From Actinomycetota bacterium (GTDB taxonomy: Bacteria > Actinomycetota > Thermoleophilia > Miltoncostaeales > Miltoncostaeaceae): a stretch of 7,311 bases of DNA. Each line of letters begins with the position of its first letter. The stretch's first letter is position 1. This document shows positions 1 through 5,992 of this stretch, one piece after another. Location of the stretch: assembly GCA_947451735.1 (NCBI GenBank), contig CANGAY010000030.1:1-7311 (forward strand), in the 5' to 3' direction. Under the pieces are notes generated by a model, which had not been told where the DNA came from, searched no databases, and saw only the letters and a list, made by a program, of their open reading frames with translations. The position numbers and the translations under genes were made by a program.

Positions 1-1
1 C

Positions 2-1054
2 CGCATGGCCGAGCGCGTGGAGGGCCTGCTCGGGCAGGTGACCGGCGAGCGCGACCGGGCAAGCGCGCTGGTGGCCGGTCTGGCCGAGGGCGTGGTGATG
101 GTCGATCCGGCAGATCAGGTGCTCATCACGAACGAGGCAGCCAGCCGCATGCTGGGCGTGGGCGCGGGGCGCGACGCGGTGCGCGACGACCTGGGACCCA
201 CGCTTGCCGAGGTGGTGCAGCGCACTCGCGCGGCCGGCCAGCCGGTGGATGGGGTGGAGATCAACACGCCCGATGGCGGCGCCATCGCCGTGGCATCCGT
301 TCCGCTGCGCGAGCCACCGGGCACAGTGGTGCTCACCCTGCGCGATGTCACCAGCGACCGGGCGCTCGAGCGCACGCGGCGTGACCTGGTGGCCAATGTG
401 AGCCACGAGTTGAAGACACCGGTGGCCGCCATCCGCGGGTTCCTCGAACTGATGGAGGACGACCGCATGGACCCGGCGGCCCGCCGCGAGTTCCTGGGGC
501 TCATGGACGCCGAGGCGGCCCGCCTGCAGCGCCTGGTGGATGAGCAGTTGCAACTGGCCCGGCTCGACTCGGGTGGTCTGCCCATGCACATGGAGCCGAT
601 GGACCTGGGGGCGCTGGCCCGCGAGGCCGCCCGGCCCCGTCAGGTGCTTGGCGAGAAGGAGGGCATTGACCTGCGCGTGGAGGCGCCCGGGCCGGTGCCC
701 ATGGACGGCGACCCGGCGCGGCTGGAGCAGGTGCTGCTCATCCTGCTCGACAACGCGATGCGGCACACGCCCAGCGGGGGCACCATCACCGTGCGCGCCG
801 ACGTGGATGGCGGTGATGCGGTGCTCGAGGTTGCCGACACGGGTGAGGGCATCGGGCCCGAGGCCATCGACAGCGTGTTCGACCGCTTCTACCGCGCCGA
901 CCCGTCGCGTGAGGCCGGAACCCGCACGGGCGCGGGGCTCGGGCTGGCCATCGCCCGCGGCATCGTGCACGCGCACGGCGGCGAGATCACCGTTCGGTCG
1001 CGGCCGGGTGAGGGTGCGTGCTTCACGGTCCGTCTGCCGCGCGACCACCGGTAG
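2..1054 (+). CDS. Sensor histidine kinase, PhoR/SenX3-like (5' end outside window)
   Basis: This is the cytoplasmic part of a two-component sensor kinase that autophosphorylates on His and passes the phosphate to a response regulator. Counting the Met at position 5 as residue 1, a PAS-like region spans about 19-115. HisKA follows, with SHELKTP and phosphoacceptor His134. The ATPase domain has an N box with Asn250 (LLDNAMRH), G1 box DTGEGIG at 278-284, F box FDRFYRAD at 292-299 and G2 box GAGLGLAIA at 309-317. All key residues are present. The frame is open to the left edge, and the first codons read RMAERVE, which resembles the end of a HAMP domain (NxMAxRL). The ATG at 5 is therefore probably internal, and the membrane and sensor segments lie upstream. 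The partner regulator is not visible and would be expected upstream. PhoR versus another OmpR-partner kinase cannot be decided here. The TAG stop is built into the putative promoter of the next gene. Confidence 0.95.
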   Translation, partial: RMAERVEGLLGQVTGERDRASALVAGLAEGVVMVDPADQVLITNEAASRMLGVGAGRDAVRDDLGPTLAEVVQRTRAAGQPVDGVEINTPDGGAIAVASVPLREPPGTVVLTLRDVTSDRALERTRRDLVANVSHELKTPVAAIRGFLELMEDDRMDPAARREFLGLMDAEAARLQRLVDEQLQLARLDSGGLPMHMEPMDLGALAREAARPRQVLGEKEGIDLRVEAPGPVPMDGDPARLEQVLLILLDNAMRHTPSGGTITVRADVDGGDAVLEVADTGEGIGPEAIDSVFDRFYRADPSREAGTRTGAGLGLAIARGIVHAHGGEITVRSRPGEGACFTVRLPRDHR

Positions 1055-1064
1055 GCTGCCGGTC
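1052..1064 (+). promoter_or_regulatory. Putative leaderless -10 promoter of the SDR gene
   Basis: TAGGCT at 1052-1057 fits the actinobacterial -10 consensus TANNNT and lies exactly 7 bases before the ATG at 1065, so transcription would begin at or next to the start codon. No Shine-Dalgarno sequence precedes this ATG, which agrees with a leaderless mRNA. The first three bases of the hexamer are the TAG stop of the kinase gene. No convincing -35 element is seen. The same arrangement occurs before rmlA at 3073. The call is inferred from motif and spacing alone. Confidence 0.5.
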
Positions 1065-1928
1065 ATGACCCGCGGAGTCGCCATCGTCACGGGAGCCGGT
1101 CGCGGCGTGGGTCGCGCCACGGCCGAGCGCCTGGCCCGCGACGGCTACGTGGTGGTCACCGGCGTGCGCGATCTCGACCGTGCGCGTGAGGAGTACGGCA
1201 AGCAGCCGGGCATCCAGCTGGTGCAACTCGATGTGACCAACCAGGCGCACATCGACGACGCCGTCGCGCTGGCGGAGGACTTCGCCGGTGGTCCCATTGA
1301 CGTGCTGGTGAACAACGCCGGCCACGCGATGATGGGCGCGCAGGAGAACGGCAGCCTCGACGCCGCCAGGGCCATGTTCGAGACCAACCTGTGGGGCGCC
1401 GCCGCCATGGTGCAGGCCGTGGTGCCCGCGATGCGGGAGGCCGGCCGGGGCACGGTGGTCACCGTATCGTCCATCGGCGCGCGCCTCACCAACCCGCTCA
1501 TCGGCTTCTACCACGGGTCGAAGTACGCGCTGTCGGCCTTCAGCGAGGCCCTTGCCGCCGAGGTGGGCCACTTCGGTGTGCGGGTCATCATGATCGAGCC
1601 CGGCATGATCGACACCGACTTCCCCAAGGCCACGGTGCTGGGCGACGACATCACCGATCCGGCGTCGCCGTACGCCCCGCTGTTCGCCGATCTGCGCGCC
1701 GGCTTCGGCGCATGGCGCGAGCGTGACGACGCCAGCACCGCCGAGTCGTGCGCCGCGGTCATCGGCGACGCCATCGCCATGGATCACCCGCCCATGCGCA
1801 TCGTGGTGGGCGACGACGCCGTGGAGCTCGACGGATACATCAGGGGCTCGAAGGACGACGAGGAGTTCCAGGGGCACCTGCGCGACTTCCTGAACCTCGA
1901 CTGGCCTCCGGTGCCGCCCCGCCCATGA
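1065..1928 (+). CDS. Short-chain dehydrogenase/reductase, classical SDR family (17beta-HSD-like)
   Basis: A 287-residue cytosolic NAD(P)(H)-dependent oxidoreductase; its substrate cannot be read from the sequence. The Rossmann fold has TGAGRGVG at 9-16, LDV at 55-57 and NNAG at 83-86. The catalytic tetrad is complete: Asn108, Ser136, Tyr149 and Lys153 (YHGSK). It is followed by the MIEPGMIDTDF segment that closes over cofactor and substrate. Arg13 and Arg35 near the adenine-ribose site suggest NADP(H), which is an inference. The FETNLWGA and SEALAAEVGHFGVRV stretches and the roughly 40-residue C-terminal extension fit the 17beta-hydroxysteroid-dehydrogenase-like branch, but that name should not be taken as a substrate. 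The reading frame is open far upstream inside the kinase gene. The ATG at 1065 was chosen because the Rossmann fold starts right after it. The stop overlaps the glycerate kinase start (ATGA), suggesting translational coupling. Confidence 0.93.
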   Translation: MTRGVAIVTGAGRGVGRATAERLARDGYVVVTGVRDLDRAREEYGKQPGIQLVQLDVTNQAHIDDAVALAEDFAGGPIDVLVNNAGHAMMGAQENGSLDAARAMFETNLWGAAAMVQAVVPAMREAGRGTVVTVSSIGARLTNPLIGFYHGSKYALSAFSEALAAEVGHFGVRVIMIEPGMIDTDFPKATVLGDDITDPASPYAPLFADLRAGFGAWRERDDASTAESCAAVIGDAIAMDHPPMRIVVGDDAVELDGYIRGSKDDEEFQGHLRDFLNLDWPPVPPRP

Positions 1929-3058
1929 GCCTGCGCGTGGTCGTGGCCCCTGCGCCCTTCAAGGGCGCGCTCGGCCCGGCCGGCGCGGCAGCGGCCATCG
2001 CCATGGGTGTGCGCCTGGCCGGGCATGAGGCCATCGAGGTGCCCGTGGCCGATGGCGGCGAGGGCACCATGAGCGCGCTGGTGGCCGCCGCCGCCGGCCG
2101 GGTCATCGACGCCCCGGCACGGGACCCGCTGGGACGACCCATCACCGCAGGCTTCGGGCTGCTGCCCGACGGCACCGCCGTGGTGGAACTGGCGCAGGCG
2201 TCTGGCTACGAGCGCCTGATCGATTCCGAGCGCGATCCCGAGGCCACCAGCACCCTCGGCACCGGTGATCTCATCCGGGCAGCGCTCGATGCCGGCGCCA
2301 CGCGGGTGATCGTGGGCGTGGGCGGCAGTGCCACCACCGACGGTGGCATCGGAATCGCCATCGCCCTGGGTGCGCGGGTGCGCGACGCGTCGGGCGCGGA
2401 CCTCGCGGGAACCGGCGCCGATCTCGGCCGCATGGCAGCGGTTGACCTCGCCGGTCTCGACCCGCGGCTCGCCGGGCTGCCCATCGAGGTGGCCTGCGAC
2501 GTGAACAGTCCGCTTGTGGGCCCCGATGGATCGGCGCACGTGTTCGGGCCGCAGAAGGGCGCGTCGCCCGACGCGGTGCTGCGCCTCGATGCCGGCCTTG
2601 CCAACCTGGCCGCGGTGCTCGCCGCGCAGGGGCTCCCCGACGTGGCCCACGCACCGCGCGCCGGTGCGGCAGGCGGTGCGGCGGGCGGCATGGCGGCCAT
2701 GCTCGGCGCGTCGCTCACCGACGGCGGCGCGCTCATCACCACCGCGGCCGGGCTTTCCGCGGCGCTTGCAGGTGCCGACCTCTGCATCACCGGCGAGGGG
2801 CGGCTTGACACCCAGACGCTCACCGGCAAGGCCCCGGCTGCGGTGGCCGCGGCGTGCGCCGATGCGGGCGTGCCCTGCGTGGGGCTGTTCGGTCAGGTGG
2901 ACGTGCCCCCCGGCATCGCCCGGCGCATGGGGCTTGTGGCCGCGCTTCCCATCGGCCGCGTCGTGCGGTCGCTGCCCGAGGCGATGGCCGCCACCGCCGA
3001 TGACCTGGCGGCCTCGGGCGCCGATGTTGCGGGCATGTGGGCTGCCGCACGCGGCTGA
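1925..3058 (+). CDS. Glycerate 2-kinase (GarK/GlxK family)
   Basis: Phosphorylates D-glycerate with ATP. Characterised bacterial members of this family form 2-phosphoglycerate, which feeds lower glycolysis from glyoxylate, glycolate or aldarate breakdown. At 377 residues it matches the usual length of about 375-380. Family signatures in order: an N-terminal APAPFKGAL block (8-16; many homologues have APDSFKGSL), PVADGGEGT (40-48), GVGGSATTDGG (131-141; usually SATNDGG), FGPQKGA (207-213), a Gly/Ala-rich segment near 245-258, and TGEGRLDTQTLTGK (289-302). The ATG at 1925 overlaps the SDR stop by 4 bases and has no ribosome-binding site of its own, so translation probably depends on the gene before it. 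The D-to-A and N-to-T changes in two signature blocks are mild departures and do not look inactivating. No tartronate semialdehyde reductase or glyoxylate carboligase is in the window, so the source of glycerate is unknown. Confidence 0.93.
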   Translation: MSLRVVVAPAPFKGALGPAGAAAAIAMGVRLAGHEAIEVPVADGGEGTMSALVAAAAGRVIDAPARDPLGRPITAGFGLLPDGTAVVELAQASGYERLIDSERDPEATSTLGTGDLIRAALDAGATRVIVGVGGSATTDGGIGIAIALGARVRDASGADLAGTGADLGRMAAVDLAGLDPRLAGLPIEVACDVNSPLVGPDGSAHVFGPQKGASPDAVLRLDAGLANLAAVLAAQGLPDVAHAPRAGAAGGAAGGMAAMLGASLTDGGALITTAAGLSAALAGADLCITGEGRLDTQTLTGKAPAAVAAACADAGVPCVGLFGQVDVPPGIARRMGLVAALPIGRVVRSLPEAMAATADDLAASGADVAGMWAAARG

Positions 3059-3069
3059 TCGCCCCCCGC

Positions 3070-3085
3070 TGATAGGTTCCCCGCC
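3070..3085 (+). promoter_or_regulatory. Putative leaderless extended -10 promoter of the rml genes
   Basis: TAGGTT at 3073-3078 matches TANNNT and is preceded by TG plus one base (TGA, 3070-3072), an extended -10 element. Exactly 7 bases separate it from the GTG at 3086, the same spacing as before the SDR gene. There is no Shine-Dalgarno sequence and no clear -35 box. The gap to the glycerate kinase stop is only 27 bases, so this element would separate the sugar genes from the SDR-kinase pair. The call is based on motif and spacing only. Confidence 0.5.
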
Positions 3086-4159
3086 GTGGCAGGCAACCTC
3101 AAGGGGCTGGTGCTGTCGGGCGGTGCCGGAACGCGCCTTCGCCCCATCACCCACACCTCCGCCAAGCAGCTCGTACCCGTGGCCAACAAGCCCGTGCTCT
3201 TCTACGGGCTCGAGGCCCTGCGCGACGCCGGCATCCGCGAGGTGGGCATCATCATCGGCGACACCGGTGACGAGATCCGCGAGGCCGTGGGTGACGGTTC
3301 GGCGCTCGGCATCGAGGTCACCTTCATCCCGCAGTCGGCTCCGCTCGGCCTGGCCCACGCCGTGCTCACCGCCGAGGAGTTCCTGGGCGACGACGACTTC
3401 GTCATGTACCTGGGCGACAACCTGCTGCGCGACGGCATCACGCCGCTGGTGGATGAGTTCCGGTCCTCCGACCCCGACGCCATGATCCTGCTGCAGCAGG
3501 TGCCCAACCCCGAGAGCTACGGCGTGGCGGTGCTCGACGGCGACCGCGTGGTGAACCTGGAGGAGAAGCCGAAGCAGCCGAAGAGCGACCTGGCGCTGGT
3601 GGGCGTGTACATGTTCACCTCGTCCATCCTCGATGCGGCCAAGGCCATCACGCCCTCGCCACGCGGCGAGCTGGAGATCACCGACGCCATCCAGTACCTC
3701 ATCGACCAGGGCAAGCGGGTGGAGCCGCACGTGGTGACCGGCTGGTGGAAGGACACCGGCAAGGTGGAGGACATGCTTGAGGCCAACCGCCTCATCCTCG
3801 ACGTCATCGAGCCGGTCATGGACGGCGAGTTGGTTGACAGCGACATCGAGGGTCGTGTGGTGGTGCAGGCCGGTGCCCGCATCGTCAACTCACACGTGCG
3901 CGGGCCGGCCGTCATCGGCCACGACGCCGTCATCGAGAACTCGTATGTGGGGCCGTACTCGTCCATCTCCACCGGCTGCGTGGTGCGGCGGGCCGAGATC
4001 GAGCACTCAATCCTGCTGGAGCGCGTGCACATCGAGGATCTCGACGCGCGCGTGGAGAGCAGCCTCATCGGCCGTGACGTGACCATCTCGCGCACCGACG
4101 CCAAGCCCCGGGCCTACCGGTTCGTGCTGGGCGACTCGTCGGTGATCGGCCTCACCTGA
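3086..4159 (+). CDS. rmlA: Glucose-1-phosphate thymidylyltransferase, long (StrD-like) form
   Basis: Catalyses glucose-1-phosphate plus dTTP to dTDP-glucose and pyrophosphate, the first step toward dTDP-rhamnose and other dTDP-deoxysugars. The nucleotidyltransferase domain (about 5-240) has GGAGTRLRPIT at 12-22, AKQLVPVANKP at 26-36 with Lys27, LGDN at 109-112 with metal-binding Asp111, EEKP at 159-162, and WWKDTGK at 220-226 with Asp223. A C-terminal left-handed beta-helix of hexapeptide repeats (about 245-345) follows, with units such as VVVQAGARIVNSHV and AVIGHDAVIENSYV. The 357-residue length identifies the long form (about 355 residues, as in StrD of aminoglycoside clusters) rather than the RmlA/RffH enzymes of about 290 residues. 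GTG is the only start that fits: no in-frame ATG occurs before Met107, and the signature loop begins at residue 12. Its neighbours rmlD and rmlB support the pathway. Use of UTP or another sugar phosphate is a less likely alternative. Confidence 0.94.
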   Translation: MAGNLKGLVLSGGAGTRLRPITHTSAKQLVPVANKPVLFYGLEALRDAGIREVGIIIGDTGDEIREAVGDGSALGIEVTFIPQSAPLGLAHAVLTAEEFLGDDDFVMYLGDNLLRDGITPLVDEFRSSDPDAMILLQQVPNPESYGVAVLDGDRVVNLEEKPKQPKSDLALVGVYMFTSSILDAAKAITPSPRGELEITDAIQYLIDQGKRVEPHVVTGWWKDTGKVEDMLEANRLILDVIEPVMDGELVDSDIEGRVVVQAGARIVNSHVRGPAVIGHDAVIENSYVGPYSSISTGCVVRRAEIEHSILLERVHIEDLDARVESSLIGRDVTISRTDAKPRAYRFVLGDSSVIGLT

Positions 4160-4169
4160 TCGAGCGCAC

Positions 4170-5000
4170 GTGAAGGCGCTGGTCATCGGGCACCGGGGCA
4201 TGCTCGGCACCGACCTCATGGCGCATCTGGCCGATGAGGGCATCGACGCCGTGGGCCTCGACCTGCCCGACATCGACATCACCGACCGCCGCGCCACCAT
4301 CCGCGCGGTGAGCGAGGCGGCCCCCGACGTGGTGTTCCACCTGGCCGCCTGGACCGATGTGGACGGTGCGGAGGATCATGAGGAGCAGGTGCTCATGGTG
4401 AACGGGGAGGGCACACGCAACGTGGCCATCGCCTGTCGCGAGGCCGGGTCGGCACTGGTGGCCGTGAGCACCGACTACGTGTTCCCGGGCACCGGAGGCC
4501 CGTACGACGAGTGGGCGGCCACCGACCCGCTGCAGGCCTATGGCCGCACAAAGCTCGCCGGCGAGCGCCTTGCCGAGATGGAGTACCCCGAGGGCACGCG
4601 CATCGCGCGCACCGCATGGCTGTACGGGGCCAACGGAAAGAACTTCGTCGACACCATGCTGATGCTCGCCATCGACCGCGACGCCGTTGATGTGGTGGCC
4701 GACCAGACCGGCTGCCCCACGTGGACCAAGGACCTGTGCCCGGCGCTGGTGCAGATCGCCGGGCTCGAGCCCGGCGTGTACCACACGGCCGGCGGCGGCA
4801 GCACCACGTGGGCCGACTTCGCGCGCGAGATCTTCCGCCTGGCCGACGTGGACTGCACGGTGAACGACACCACCACCGAGGCGTTCAACCGTCCGGCCCC
4901 GCGTCCGGAGGTGAGCGTGCTCGAGGTCACCCGCGAGGGCGCCCCGCGTCTGCGCGCGTGGGAGGATGCACTGGCTGACTACATCGGGGAGCGTTCGTGA
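4170..5000 (+). CDS. rmlD: dTDP-4-dehydrorhamnose reductase
   Basis: Catalyses the last step of dTDP-L-rhamnose synthesis, the NAD(P)H-dependent reduction of the 4-keto group. It is a 276-residue extended-SDR protein, slightly shorter than the common length of about 285-300. Visible motifs are GHRGMLG at 7-13 (cofactor loop), PDVVFHLAAWTDVDGAE at 52-68, STDYVF at 100-105, active-site Tyr124 and Lys128 (YGRTK), RTAWLYG at 147-153, then DQTGCPTWTKDL and GVYHTAGGGSTTW in the substrate domain. The RPAPRPEVSVLE segment near the C-terminus matches the family's RPxPRPxxSVL block. The GTG start places the cofactor loop at residue 7, as expected; only a weak GAGCG precedes it at 4163-4167. It lies 10 bases after rmlA and overlaps rmlB by 4 bases. 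A reductase making another dTDP-6-deoxysugar (StrL-like) is possible, since the family does not fix the product. Confidence 0.93.
   Translation: MKALVIGHRGMLGTDLMAHLADEGIDAVGLDLPDIDITDRRATIRAVSEAAPDVVFHLAAWTDVDGAEDHEEQVLMVNGEGTRNVAIACREAGSALVAVSTDYVFPGTGGPYDEWAATDPLQAYGRTKLAGERLAEMEYPEGTRIARTAWLYGANGKNFVDTMLMLAIDRDAVDVVADQTGCPTWTKDLCPALVQIAGLEPGVYHTAGGGSTTWADFAREIFRLADVDCTVNDTTTEAFNRPAPRPEVSVLEVTREGAPRLRAWEDALADYIGERS
4986..4991 (+). promoter_or_regulatory. Ribosome-binding site of rmlB
   Basis: GGGGAG lies 5 bases before the GTG at 4997, inside the end of rmlD. It is the clearest Shine-Dalgarno match at any start in the window, and it supports the GTG start of rmlB within the GTGA overlap. 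Confidence 0.6.
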
Positions 5001-5992
5001 AGGTCCTCATCACCGGCGGGTGCGGGTTCATCGGCTCAGAGGTCGTGCGCGTGGCGCTCGAGCAGGGCCACGAGGTGGTCAACCTCGACAAGCTCACCTA
5101 CGCCGGCAACCCGGCCAACGTGGCCGACGTGGCCGACGACCCCCGGTACTCCTTCATCAAGGGCGACATCGCCGACCCCGCCATCGCCGCGCAGTCGGTG
5201 CAGGGTGTGGAGGTGGTCATCAACCTGGCCGCCGAGAGCCACGTCGACCGATCGCTGCACAACCCCACCGAGTTCATCGAGACCGACGTGGTGGGCACCG
5301 CCACGCTCATCATGGCCGCGCGCGAGGCAGGCGTGCGCCGCTTCGTGCAGGTGAGCACCGACGAGGTGTACGGCTCCATCCCCACCGGGGCCTTCAAAGA
5401 GACCGACCCCATCCAGCCGTCGTCGCCGTACTCGGCCAGCAAGGCCGGAGGCGACCTGCAGGCGCTGGCCATCCACCACACCTTCGGGTACGACGTTGTC
5501 ATCACTCGCGGCAGCAACACCTACGGCCCGCGCCAGTACCCCGAGAAGCTCATTCCGCTGTTCATCACCAACGCGCTCGACGGCCTGTCGCTGCCGGTGT
5601 ACGGCGACGGCCAGCAGATCCGCGACTGGATTCACGTGCGTGACCACGCCGAGGGCATCTGGCACGCCATGGAGACCGGTGAGGCGGGGCAGGTCTACAA
5701 CGTGGGCGGCGGCAACGAGTGGCCCAACCTGGAGATCACCGAGCGCATCCTCGCCCACACGGGTGCCTCGCACGACCTCATCACCTACGTGGAGGACCGC
5801 CCGGGCCACGACCGCCGCTACGCACTCGACACCACGAAGCTGCGCGGCATGGGCTGGGCGCCGAAGGTCCCCTTCGACGAGGGCCTGGCCTCAACGGTCG
5901 AGTGGTACCGCGAGCGGCGCGACTGGTGGGAGCCCATCAAGAGCGGCGAGTACGCCGACTGGTACTCGAAGAACTACGCGGGGCGCAGCTAG
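4997..5992 (+). CDS. rmlB: dTDP-glucose 4,6-dehydratase
   Basis: Converts dTDP-glucose to dTDP-4-keto-6-deoxyglucose using tightly bound NAD+, the branch intermediate for rhamnose and many deoxysugars. The 331-residue length is typical (about 325-360). Motifs in order: GGCGFIG at 7-13, LDKLTYAGN at 30-38 (NAD+ ribose and adenine side), AAESHVDRSLHNPTEF, the catalytic STDEVYG at 120-126 with Thr121, Asp122 and Glu123, Tyr145 and Lys149 (YSASK), NTYGPRQYPEKLIPLF for dTDP-sugar binding, and GDGQQIRDWIHVRDH. All catalytic residues are present. One small departure is FIETDVVGT, where homologues usually have TN. The GTG start overlaps the rmlD stop (GTGA), so coupled translation is likely. The TAG stop lies in a CTAG palindrome shared with the convergent gene. 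No rmlC is adjacent. Confidence 0.96.
   Translation: MKVLITGGCGFIGSEVVRVALEQGHEVVNLDKLTYAGNPANVADVADDPRYSFIKGDIADPAIAAQSVQGVEVVINLAAESHVDRSLHNPTEFIETDVVGTATLIMAAREAGVRRFVQVSTDEVYGSIPTGAFKETDPIQPSSPYSASKAGGDLQALAIHHTFGYDVVITRGSNTYGPRQYPEKLIPLFITNALDGLSLPVYGDGQQIRDWIHVRDHAEGIWHAMETGEAGQVYNVGGGNEWPNLEITERILAHTGASHDLITYVEDRPGHDRRYALDTTKLRGMGWAPKVPFDEGLASTVEWYRERRDWWEPIKSGEYADWYSKNYAGRS
5947..5968 (+). terminator. Perfect 7-bp hairpin at the end of rmlB, weak terminator candidate
   Basis: CGAGTAC at 5947-5953 and GTACTCG at 5962-5968 form a perfect 7-bp stem with an 8-base loop, 21 bases before the rmlB stop. A second, shorter hairpin (GCACC/GGTGC, 5-base loop) lies at 5997-6011. Neither has a T-tract. 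Because the two genes converge with no gap, any terminator must sit inside coding sequence, as these do. The first stem lies in codons for the conserved RmlB tail (EYADWYS), so protein constraint alone may explain it. Confidence 0.2.
5989..5992. other. Shared palindromic stop (CTAG) of two convergent genes
   Basis: The palindrome CTAG supplies TAG at 5990-5992 for rmlB on the plus strand and TAG at 5991-5989 for the propeller protein on the minus strand. The two reading frames overlap by these 4 bases with no spacer. Confidence 0.9.

Noticed and set aside
540..1064. Extension of the SDR frame upstream into the kinase gene
   Set aside because: The frame is open from 540 but translates to Arg/Trp/Cys/Pro-rich sequence unlike any domain. 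The Rossmann fold starts just after the ATG at 1065, so a fusion is not supported.
1023..1877. Minus-strand open frame of 284 codons opposite the SDR gene
   Set aside because: It is low-complexity His/Gly/Val-rich translation antisense to an SDR with a complete catalytic tetrad, and no family features were seen.
1784..3730. Very long minus-strand open frame (648 codons) opposite glycerate kinase and rmlA
   Set aside because: It mirrors the codons of two strongly supported plus-strand genes, spans their junction, and is rich in His, Arg and Gly with no recognisable domain. Such antisense frames are expected at this GC content.
5036..5809. Minus-strand open frame of 257 codons inside rmlB
   Set aside because: It is antisense to RmlB, which has every catalytic motif. 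The peptide is Val/His/Gly-rich without motifs.
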